A DNA stretch of 64,000 nucleotides from CATQHP01 sp965205595 (GTDB taxonomy: Bacteria; Acidobacteriota; Terriglobia; Bryobacterales; UBA6623), in contig CBDBHI010000071.1 in NCBI GenBank assembly GCA_965205595.1, forward strand, positions 89,826 to 153,825, given 5' to 3'. The notes below the pieces were generated by a model. The model ran no database searches. It was given only the letters and a program-made list of their open reading frames with translations, and was not told the origin of the DNA. This document shows positions 24,877-32,378 of this stretch, one piece after another; position 1 is the first letter of the stretch; each line of letters starts with the position of its first letter. The translations under genes were made by a program, and so were the position numbers.

Positions 24877-26532
24877 ATGTCAAGCAAACACTCACTGATC
24901 TCTCTCGTGCTTTTGGTTGCCGCCGCGTGCGGTGGGCCCAGCTTTACCGACGGTCCCACGATTGCCCAAAACCCTAACCCGGCCGTCCCGCAGGCAGCGG
25001 TGGTGACGTTCACGGCGAACGGCCCAGTTGAAACCACCCTGACGATCTCAACCGGTGAACGCGAATGGCAGCTAACGTACGACGTCTCGAAGGACCCCGC
25101 CGGCGGACTCCCGGTCATCGGGCTCTATCCAGGAGTCGAACACGATGTCGCTGTGACGATTCGCGACGAGGGCGGAGCCGAAACCACTGCGGCGCCTCTC
25201 AAATTCACCGCTCCAGCCGTGCCGGACGGCAAGGGCGAATTCCCGCCGATCGAAGTCACCATCAACAAGAGCGAACAGCTTGAGCCCGGTTTTGTCCTAT
25301 TCAACCCGCGCCGCAGCATGCCCGGTCGCGCGAATCTCGAATTCGGTTCCAGCTTCGGCATGCTCCTGATCGTCGACTACGAGGGAACCCCGTTGTGGTA
25401 CTACCGCAACGATTCGCGTGTGAGTGATTTCGAAATCCTCGACAACGGCAACATCATCTACGTCACGCAGGACTTCAGAGTCATTGAGATCGATTGGCTG
25501 GGCAACATCGTCAACCAGTGGTATGCGGCAAACCGCCCACAAGGCCCCCAGGAAGGCGCCATTAGGGTCGAAGGCACGGACACCTTCCACCACGAAATCG
25601 ACGAACTTCCGAACGGCAACCTCGTGGCGCTAGGCTCTGAGTGGCGCGAGGTCGACAACTACTACACGGACGAATACGACGAAAACGCTCCACGAAAGAA
25701 ACAGAAAGTCGTTGGCGACGTCATTGTCGAGTTCGAGCGCGACACGGGCAAAGTCGTTTGGAGTTGGAAGGCGTTCGACTACCTCGATCCGTTCCGCATC
25801 GGCTACGAAACATTTCAAGGCTACTGGGATCGTCGCGGCTTCCCAGGCATGATCGACTGGAGCCACGCCAACAATCTGCTCTACGATGAGTCAGACGATT
25901 CGTTTATCGTCAACTTCCGCTACCAAGCCGCGGCCGTCAAGATTGACAGGGCGACGAAGGAAATTAAGTGGATCTTCGGCGAGCCGACAGGCTGGGGCAA
26001 GCTTTCCGATAAGCTCTTCAAAATGGAAGGCGACGGGCGCTGGCCGTTCCATCAACATTCGCCAACGCCTACGCCGAACGGCACGCTTATAGTCTTCGAC
26101 AACGGCAACTTCCAGCGCCGTCCGTTTGATAAGCCGCTGCCCCCAAACGAGACCTACACGCGCGCGGTCGAGTATTCGCTAGACGAGGAAAACATGGTGG
26201 TGCGCGAGCTATGGAACTCCGAGCAGCCAGGGCCCGATTCGGTAGTAAGCTACGCAATGGGTGACATCGAGTGGCTGCCTCAAACCGAAAACGTACTCGT
26301 GGCCTATGGCCTGGCGCTAGACCGCGAAGCCATCCGCACCGGCAGCTTCCAGTGGAACGGTGCACTCAACTTCCATGCCTGGACCAGGCTGCGGCAGTTC
26401 ACGCGATCCGACCCGCCAGAAGTTGTTTGGGAGATTGTGCTTGACGACCGCGAGGGCGAAGCTCCTGTTAACTGGGTGCTGTTCGGCGCGGAGCACATTC
26501 CAAGCTGGAGCGTGATGCAAACTGGAAAGTGA
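24877..26532 (+). CDS. Arylsulfotransferase (ASST)-like lipoprotein
   Basis: 551 residues. Lipoprotein signal ISLVLLVAAACGG. A fibronectin-like N-terminal part (about 30-115) is followed by a six-bladed propeller typical of bacterial ASST: TPLWYYRNDSRVSDFEIL, FHHEIDELPNGNLVALGSEW, DWSHANNLLYDESDDSFIVN (candidate catalytic His), GRWPFHQHSPTPTPNGTLIV and DIEWLPQTENVLVAYG. ASST enzymes transfer sulfate between phenols through a sulfohistidine; many environmental members are of unknown substrate. Its stop overlaps a possible GTG of the next gene, so the pair is likely one operon with the outer-membrane receptor. Confidence 0.82.
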   Translation: MSSKHSLISLVLLVAAACGGPSFTDGPTIAQNPNPAVPQAAVVTFTANGPVETTLTISTGEREWQLTYDVSKDPAGGLPVIGLYPGVEHDVAVTIRDEGGAETTAAPLKFTAPAVPDGKGEFPPIEVTINKSEQLEPGFVLFNPRRSMPGRANLEFGSSFGMLLIVDYEGTPLWYYRNDSRVSDFEILDNGNIIYVTQDFRVIEIDWLGNIVNQWYAANRPQGPQEGAIRVEGTDTFHHEIDELPNGNLVALGSEWREVDNYYTDEYDENAPRKKQKVVGDVIVEFERDTGKVVWSWKAFDYLDPFRIGYETFQGYWDRRGFPGMIDWSHANNLLYDESDDSFIVNFRYQAAAVKIDRATKEIKWIFGEPTGWGKLSDKLFKMEGDGRWPFHQHSPTPTPNGTLIVFDNGNFQRRPFDKPLPPNETYTRAVEYSLDEENMVVRELWNSEQPGPDSVVSYAMGDIEWLPQTENVLVAYGLALDREAIRTGSFQWNGALNFHAWTRLRQFTRSDPPEVVWEIVLDDREGEAPVNWVLFGAEHIPSWSVMQTGK

Positions 26533-26543
26533 TAGAAGTGGCA

Positions 26544-29210
26544 ATGACCTGTCGACTCCGAGTCCTTGTAATCGCGTTGCTGGCAATCGGAACTGTGTCC
26601 AGCGGCTACGCGCAGGGGTCTCCGCCGTCGGAATCAGCGCCGGAAATTGTCGAACCTAAGTCTGCCGCGGCGGACGAAGCCGAGGCCCGCGCGGCCGCGG
26701 AAGCCGCAGCAGCGGCAGCCGATCGAACGGAACTCAACTTGCTCGGCGAAGTCGACGCAAAAAGCGGCGAAGGCCGCCGCAACGAAAACGTACGAATATC
26801 GCTGATAGACAACAACGTTCTGATTGAGCTGAATCGACGCCTCGGAACGAGCACAACCCTCATCCGAGACGCGAAGATCGATCAAACCTACTGGGGCTCT
26901 GAACTCGGTGGTCCCCCCCGCCGTGCCGTGCACTTACGGTCGTCGGCTGCGTCGGCGGTTCATGGCAACGTGTTCTGGGCCCACACGAATAGTGCCTTCA
27001 GCTCGCGGTCATTCTTTCAAGTCGGGAAAGTGCAGCCGGCACGATCAAACGACTATGGGTTCACTGTAAGCACGCCGTTATGGAAAGGAGCGGCGTTTAC
27101 GGTTGACGGCAGCCAGGGCCGGAATCGTGGCCAAGTGAACGGCAACGTTCTCGTTCCCTCGCTCGATGAACGAACGCCTCTTACGAATGACCCCGAACTG
27201 ATGCCGATCGTCAGTCGAATTCTGCAGTCATTTCCCGCTGTTGCTCCCAACCGAACGGACATTAGCCCGCGGGCTCTAAACACAAACGCTCCCCAGAGCA
27301 TCAACAATGACCGCATCCGCGGAACGTTCGAGCAACAATTCGGCGACAATCGCGTCACAGCACGCTACGGACTCGTTCGCCAGAAGGTAGACGCATTTCA
27401 ACTCGTGGCCGGCCAGAGCCCGAATACGGTAACTAGAAATCACCAATTCCGGCTGACCTGGAGCCGCGGTTTTTCGCCGGCGACGACGGCCGATTTTACG
27501 CTCGGTTTCGATCGTACCGGCTCATTGCTGATTCCCGACGAAAGCGCATTTGGCGCCTGGGTGCGATTCGGAAACGAGCTGTCGTCGCTCGGCCCCGCCG
27601 GCCGCTTTCCCGTCGATCGCACTCAAAACCAGTTTCGCTACGGCTCGCGCCTGAGACACATTCGCGGCAAACACACCTTTACGTTTGGCTTCGATCTGAA
27701 TCGACGTCAGATCAATGGCGCGGAGGTTCAAGATCACCGCAGGCGTTTCATATTCCGCCAGAATTTTGGCAATGACGTGATTACGAACGTCCGTCTCGGA
27801 CTACCCAGCAGCTATGCGGTCGCTATCGGCGACGTCCATCGTGGCTTCCGCGTTTGGCTCCCGGCGGCTTACATCGGCGATGAGTGGAAGGCGACCACCA
27901 ATCTAACCCTCAGTTTGGGGCTCCGATGGGAGCCGACTCCCAAGCCAACCGAAGTCAACGACCTCACTCAAGTTCCGTACGAATCCGACCTAAACAATTT
28001 CGCTCCCCGCTTCGGATTCGCCTATCGCCTGCCCGGCCGATGGGGCACGATGCGATCCTCGTACGGCATTCACTATGGCGAAATTTTCACGTCGACATTC
28101 ATCCAGGCCCGTATCAACCCGCCCCAGAATGTCACCGTAAACGTCCAAGCGCCTAGCCTCGCGGACCCATTACGCGAAATCGATCTTGAGAACTTCGACC
28201 GCAATAGACGCTCGACCCGCTTTGACCTTGCCTCCGACTTGGTCATCCCATACACCCACAGCTACAACTTCTCGTGGGAGTTCGAACTCGCCCGAGACTG
28301 GACTGTGGAGATGGGTTATGTCGGCAGCCGTTCACACAAGCTATTGGCGACTTGGCATCTAAACCGCGCCAATCAAGTCGAGGGCATTCCCCTGACGACT
28401 CGGACGGTCAACGAGCGCCGCCCGGACCAGCGTTTCTTCAACGTCATGCACTTCACTAACGGCTCTCGTGGTTACTATGACGCGGCTAAGATTCGACTGC
28501 GAATACCGAGCTGGAAGGGGCTGAGCCTTGAAGCTTCCTATTGGTTCAGCAAAGCCATCGATTTGGGCAGCAACTACACCAATACGGCGTCCAACGCTAA
28601 CCGCCAACAGACGCTCGGGCCCTCACAGTTTTTGATCCAAGAGGAGTTACGCGGCCTCAGTAATTTCGATCAACCTCACGCCGTCCTGTGGAACTTCAGC
28701 TACCAGACACCGACGCTCAACGGATGGTCTCGAACGCTGCTGGGCGGGTGGCAGTTGAGCACGGTTGTTCTAGGGAAGTCAGGCACACCGTTTTCGGTGC
28801 AATCCGGCTCAGACGCTCCCGGCTTTGGCAACGTCGACGGCAGCCAGAATGACAATCCGATCCTGCTCGACCCATCGATCCTTGGCCTTTCAGCCGACCA
28901 CCCCGATACGGCCGCGCAAGTGCTCGACCCGACGAAATTCGCATTCATTCAACCCGGCTCCCTGCGCGGCAACCTAGGCCGCAATACCTTCCGGCGCGAC
29001 GGCATCTTCAATATCAACATGGCGCTGTCGAAGCGTTGGGTGGTTGGCGGAGAACACGCGATCTTATTTCGCGCCGAGTCGCTGAACGTCACCAATCATG
29101 CGCAATTTGCCGACCCAGGCAGCGGCGTCGCCTTCGGAAACTTCGGCCAAATCACCAACACGCTAAACGATGGGCGCGCGTTCAAAGTCACCCTGCGCTA
29201 TGCGTTCTAG
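26544..29210 (+). CDS. TonB-dependent receptor of the acidobacterial (Oar-like) type
   Basis: 888 residues from MTCRLRVLVIALLAIGTVSS (signal peptide ending near YAQG). After an Ala/Glu-rich linker comes a block typical of this clade (NENVRISLIDNNVLIELNRR, VHGNVFWAHTNSAFSSRSFFQVGKVQPAR), then many beta strands (LGLRWEPTPKPTE, FAPRFGFAYRL, AWVRFG) and a C-terminal strand ending FKVTLRYAF, a correct outer-membrane signature. The usual carboxypeptidase-regulatory N-terminal domain and a clear plug are not recognisable. It probably imports or binds large organic molecules; the adjacent ASST-like enzyme suggests an aryl-sulfate or glycan ligand, which is inference. Confidence 0.82.
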   Translation: MTCRLRVLVIALLAIGTVSSGYAQGSPPSESAPEIVEPKSAAADEAEARAAAEAAAAAADRTELNLLGEVDAKSGEGRRNENVRISLIDNNVLIELNRRLGTSTTLIRDAKIDQTYWGSELGGPPRRAVHLRSSAASAVHGNVFWAHTNSAFSSRSFFQVGKVQPARSNDYGFTVSTPLWKGAAFTVDGSQGRNRGQVNGNVLVPSLDERTPLTNDPELMPIVSRILQSFPAVAPNRTDISPRALNTNAPQSINNDRIRGTFEQQFGDNRVTARYGLVRQKVDAFQLVAGQSPNTVTRNHQFRLTWSRGFSPATTADFTLGFDRTGSLLIPDESAFGAWVRFGNELSSLGPAGRFPVDRTQNQFRYGSRLRHIRGKHTFTFGFDLNRRQINGAEVQDHRRRFIFRQNFGNDVITNVRLGLPSSYAVAIGDVHRGFRVWLPAAYIGDEWKATTNLTLSLGLRWEPTPKPTEVNDLTQVPYESDLNNFAPRFGFAYRLPGRWGTMRSSYGIHYGEIFTSTFIQARINPPQNVTVNVQAPSLADPLREIDLENFDRNRRSTRFDLASDLVIPYTHSYNFSWEFELARDWTVEMGYVGSRSHKLLATWHLNRANQVEGIPLTTRTVNERRPDQRFFNVMHFTNGSRGYYDAAKIRLRIPSWKGLSLEASYWFSKAIDLGSNYTNTASNANRQQTLGPSQFLIQEELRGLSNFDQPHAVLWNFSYQTPTLNGWSRTLLGGWQLSTVVLGKSGTPFSVQSGSDAPGFGNVDGSQNDNPILLDPSILGLSADHPDTAAQVLDPTKFAFIQPGSLRGNLGRNTFRRDGIFNINMALSKRWVVGGEHAILFRAESLNVTNHAQFADPGSGVAFGNFGQITNTLNDGRAFKVTLRYAF

Positions 29211-29286
29211 CCCGCAAACCTTCGCTCCGCGATTGCACTGAGAGGCACAAACGTGAGGGCGTGCAGCGGCGAATTTTGAATTCGAT

Positions 29287-29625
29287 CTAAAGATCAGCCA
29301 ACGCCTCGCTGTCAAAGCCCAACACAATCTTTTTGCCCGCAACCACTACCGGGCGCTTGATCAGATTTGGGTTTTCTGACATCAACTTCAGCGCCGTCGC
29401 GCGTGCCGGAGGATTGTCCTTCATACCCATTTCGCGGAACAGCGCGTTACGGCTGTTCAGGAACGGAACGTAGTCCCGCTTGCCAATCAACTTGTCGAGT
29501 TCGTCGACGCTGAGCCCCTTGTTGAGATCAATCAATTCAAGATCGGCGCCCTTCTCAGCCAAGAAACTCTTGGCCTTGCGACAGCTCGTTCAACTAGGCT
29601 TTTGATAGAAGCGAATCTTTGCCAT
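29287..29625 (-). CDS. Spx/ArsC-like thioredoxin-fold protein with in-frame UGA at the first redox cysteine (candidate UxxC selenoprotein)
   Basis: 112 codons counting UGA as an amino acid. ATG at 29625 gives MAKIRFYQKPS, then TGA (29590-29592, codon 12), then TSCRKAKSFLAEKGAD and so on. In Spx and related ArsC-family proteins this place reads PSCTSCRKA, so UGA stands exactly at the first Cys of CxxC (U12-x-x-C15). The rest is a full ArsC/Spx fold: NSRNALFREM, PPARATALKLMSENPNLIKRPVVV and GKKIVLGFDSEAL. A stem-loop with bacterial SECIS geometry follows the UGA (separate entry). It overlaps the end of the FAD-oxidoreductase gene by 32 bases and closes that operon. The alternative is a nonsense mutation or base error; other genes here do carry in-frame stops. 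Confidence 0.62.
29557..29575 (-). promoter_or_regulatory. Candidate bacterial SECIS stem-loop
   Basis: The RNA reads GGCCAAG-AGUUU-CUUGGCU: seven base pairs (one G-U) and a five-base loop with G as its second base. The loop begins 21 bases after the UGA codon. As I recall the bacterial SECIS consensus, a G within the first two loop bases and a UGA-to-loop distance of roughly 16-37 bases are required; both hold. Function inferred. Confidence 0.5.
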
Positions 29626-30760
29626 GTCCCGATAGTATCGCGTTCGCTCGCGTACACCCGTAGATGGCGCGCGCTGCACTGGGGAAGGCAGTGGCGAACC
29701 ACAGCGCCGCCTCACCGAGCCGGCTGTTGCAAAGTGCGGCCGAGATCGCGTAGCTCGCCATTTGCGTCGAGCGCATGTTGCGTCGCCACCACTTTTCGTA
29801 TTGAGATTTGGCTTCTCGCTCTGAAAGTCTTCCAGCCAGATTGTTCGCGACGAAGCCGGCACAGGCGATGCCGGAGCGCAGAGCGTTGGTCACTCCTAAC
29901 CCCAAAAAAGGCGCGGTCGTACCCGCCGCGTCGCCGGCAAAGTACACACCGCCGGCCGCTTGATCCTTCAGTCGATACGGGATCTGCCCGATCGAAACCA
30001 CACTGCCGGCAACGATTGCCGCATTCGCTAGTCCGTTCCGCAATTCGGCATTCGAACGCAGCGAGTATTCGATCAGATCTTCCCCGCGGCCTCCCGCGCT
30101 TCTTAGAGCCTCACGAGTTGCCAGCATGGCCATATTCGCAAGACCATCTTCGACAGCAATCAGACCTACGTGGCCGCCTGGGAATAGAAACAAACTAACG
30201 GCGCGTGCTACGTCGGCCCCCATCCAGTGACACTTAACGCCAACGTAGCGGCTATCGAGCTCGAAGAATGGGCGACGCAGTAGGCGATCAATATTGGCCC
30301 GGCGCCCATGCGCGCCAATGACCGCTCGTGACCGAATTGGCGAAGACTGCCCCGAGACCAAAACGGAAAAACCGTGCTCAAGGCGCTGGATATCCGTCAC
30401 GGTCGTCTCGCTAAGAATCCGCGCACCGCGTTCGCATGCCAAGTCGAATAGCGTGCCATCAAACTTCCGGCGACTGATTCCGAATCCGCCGCGAGCGATT
30501 TCCATCTCAAAGCGGCCACCACGCGATCCGTAAAGGGCCATCGAAGAAACCGCGGCCGAACCCAATCGTTCGAATTCTTGCTCGACACCTAGGTCTTCAA
30601 GGAACCCTCGCGCCTCGCCCGAGATGAAATCGCCGCAAAACCTTTGCGACGGACCAGCAGATTTCTCAACGACGATGCAATCCAGCCCATGTTTTCTCAG
30701 ACTTAACGCCGTAGCGCAGCCAGCCGCACCAGCGCCGATGACAACAACATCGGTGGTCAC
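29594..30760 (-). CDS. FAD-dependent oxidoreductase, geranylgeranyl-reductase/halogenase-like
   Basis: 388 residues, GTG start overlapping the upstream methyltransferase stop (GTGA). Rossmann motif VVVIGAGAAGCATALSLRKHG at the N-terminus, RRKFDGTLFDLACERGARI, IGAHGRRANIDR, and the second FAD motif GGVYFAGDAAGTTAPFLGLGV. This is the fold of the geranylgeranyl reductase / aromatic hydroxylase group. A methyltransferase followed by such a flavoprotein is the usual tail of type III polyketide synthase clusters, but no polyketide synthase gene is visible here. Substrate unknown. Confidence 0.82.
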   Translation of the reverse strand: MTTDVVVIGAGAAGCATALSLRKHGLDCIVVEKSAGPSQRFCGDFISGEARGFLEDLGVEQEFERLGSAAVSSMALYGSRGGRFEMEIARGGFGISRRKFDGTLFDLACERGARILSETTVTDIQRLEHGFSVLVSGQSSPIRSRAVIGAHGRRANIDRLLRRPFFELDSRYVGVKCHWMGADVARAVSLFLFPGGHVGLIAVEDGLANMAMLATREALRSAGGRGEDLIEYSLRSNAELRNGLANAAIVAGSVVSIGQIPYRLKDQAAGGVYFAGDAAGTTAPFLGLGVTNALRSGIACAGFVANNLAGRLSEREAKSQYEKWWRRNMRSTQMASYAISAALCNSRLGEAALWFATAFPSAARAIYGCTRANAILSGHGKDSLLSKA

Positions 30761-31449
30761 TCGCTCTCCGTTTCACCAATCGCGGTCATCCGAAAGAACA
30801 GCGGGTGCTCGGCAATCGTGACGTTGCTGCAGCCGGCACGTTGAAATATTGAGAACAGCTCCGAGGGATTGTACGAGCGCCGAATCGACGTCAGCCCGTC
30901 CAATCGGCTCATGTTGTTCTTCGCCATCAATACCGAGACCGCTCGAAACAACCACCAGGCGAGTGAATTCCGGACGAGGTCATTGACGAGTACCGAGCCG
31001 CGACAAGCTTTGAGAAGCGAGCTCACAGCAGCTTCCGCGGCGGCGGTATGAAGGTGATGCATCAGCAGTGTCGAAAACGTCAGGTCGATACACTTGTCTC
31101 GAAATGGCAGGGCACTTGCATCTGCTTGGACAAACGCGACGGCACTGCCGGCGGGCGTTCGCTCGCGGGCGGCGACTAAGCTGCGCGAATCTAGATCCAT
31201 CGCGATGATGGTGAGGGCCACGTGCTCACGACGAGCGAACGCCGCAACCGCGAGAGCCATCCCAGCCGCTCCGCAGCCGACATCGAGAACCCGCTGCACC
31301 CGACCGCGCGACCCGGCCCGAAGGCGGGGAAAAACGTAGCGTCGAAGAAAACTGGTGCCCCCGATGAATCGGTTGTACCTGTCCATATCGGTGAGAGTCG
31401 CGCTGACGTCGCGCTGAGATCCGGCGTTCAAATCCATCAGCTCAGGCAC
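30757..31449 (-). CDS. Class I SAM-dependent methyltransferase
   Basis: About 230 residues. Motif I VLDVGCGAAGMALAVAA, motif II IIAMDLDSRSL, then FVQADASALPF and LTFSTLLMHHL as in UbiE-like methyltransferases; C-terminal FQRAGCSNVTIAEHPLFFRM. The start is uncertain: GTG at 31449 (VPELMDLNAG) is preferred because homologues begin close to PELMD; ATG at 31437 and TTG at 31497 are alternatives. It is translationally coupled to the flavoprotein gene and probably modifies the same small molecule, likely a quinone- or polyketide-type phenol. Confidence 0.75.
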   Translation of the reverse strand: MPELMDLNAGSQRDVSATLTDMDRYNRFIGGTSFLRRYVFPRLRAGSRGRVQRVLDVGCGAAGMALAVAAFARREHVALTIIAMDLDSRSLVAARERTPAGSAVAFVQADASALPFRDKCIDLTFSTLLMHHLHTAAAEAAVSSLLKACRGSVLVNDLVRNSLAWWLFRAVSVLMAKNNMSRLDGLTSIRRSYNPSELFSIFQRAGCSNVTIAEHPLFFRMTAIGETESE

Positions 31450-31565
31450 ATCATGCCGATCGGGTATTGCGCCCAGTTTCGCTATCCACGAATTCAAAGT
31501 TTAGGCTCCGGGTCCGTCGCGGTAGTGTACCTGAAAATTACGGCTTCCGCGCTAATCTGGGTGCA

Positions 31566-32132
31566 GTGAAGTGGTTTCTGACCAAGCGTGTGCCGCCGGT
31601 CACGCGTGTCTTGCTGATCGAGAGCGGCCCGCGCGATCTGTGTCAACTGCTGATTCCCCGGTTGCAAACAGCACTTGGTGAGGACGTGCCCATCGACATC
31701 CTAACCTGCCTGCCCGAAAACCCAGACGGCCTCGGCGACGATGCGGCCACTTGGAGAACGCTTGATGCGGCCGGCACCTCAGAACGTTGGGCAATGTTGC
31801 GAACTCTGCGCCGCGCGCGCCATCCGGTAGCCGCAATGCTCTGCGCCGACGACGCCATCATGGGGCCTTGGCGATTTGCCCTGCTGCTGATGTTGCGCGC
31901 CAGGTTTCTCATTGTGAACGAAAACGCCGATTTTTTTTGGCTCGACCGCGGGAATGCGGGTACCACACTAAAGTTTTTGCTCACTCGAATGGGTCTGCGG
32001 GATCCGTTCGCAGCCCGAACACTCGCCCTCTTAGCCGTCTTCCCTTTCACTCTCGCGTACCTTTTACTGTTTGCCGCGCGGGTCCATATCCGCCGCGCGC
32101 TGCGACTAGCCCGCTCAGGCCGCACCCACTGA
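31566..32132 (+). CDS. Conserved hypothetical protein, glycosyltransferase-like N-terminus and C-terminal membrane helix
   Basis: 188 residues from a GTG (VKWFLTKRVPPVTRVLLIES). An alpha/beta nucleotide-sugar-like part (RVLLIESGPRDLCQLLIPRL, IDILTCLPENPDGLG) precedes a segment FLIVNENADFFWLDRGN and a C-terminal helix (LALLAVFPFTLAYLLLFAAR) with a basic tail. It resembles uncharacterised acidobacterial proteins distantly like GT9 heptosyltransferases; I cannot assign a function. Divergent from the methyltransferase operon, spacer about 115 bases. Confidence 0.55.
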   Translation: MKWFLTKRVPPVTRVLLIESGPRDLCQLLIPRLQTALGEDVPIDILTCLPENPDGLGDDAATWRTLDAAGTSERWAMLRTLRRARHPVAAMLCADDAIMGPWRFALLLMLRARFLIVNENADFFWLDRGNAGTTLKFLLTRMGLRDPFAARTLALLAVFPFTLAYLLLFAARVHIRRALRLARSGRTH

Positions 32133-32205
32133 CCGCGCAAGCTCGAAGCTCATCCGAACCTTGATTCTTCAAGCTGATCGCCAATCTAATTATTGGACGA
32201 AACCC

Positions 32206-32295
32206 TTCGCTGTACCGAGCCGCGCCGCCTCGCGGTGCGGTCCTTTCCGCGACGTGTGCACCGCACCGCACGGCGGCGCGGCTCGGTACAGCGAA
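32206..32295. repeat. Dispersed palindromic repeat family A, copy 3 (longest)
   Basis: 36-base arms at 32206-32241 and 32260-32295 pair at 34 of 36 positions around an 18-base loop. The arm begins TTCGCTGTACCGAGCCGCGC. The core matches copies at 16714 and 23941. It lies 73 bases after the preceding gene and may fold as a very stable hairpin on either strand. Confidence 0.75.
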
Positions 32296-32378
32296 GCGCA
32301 ACTTCGCCTCGCTGGTATCTCAGGCTTCCCTGTTGAATGATCCGCTCAACGAAGGTGGGCGGTGGTGGCCCCGCTAAT

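Noticed and set aside
16670..32300. Palindromic repeats as a CRISPR array
   Set aside because: Copies are thousands of bases apart with no regular spacers and no cas genes.
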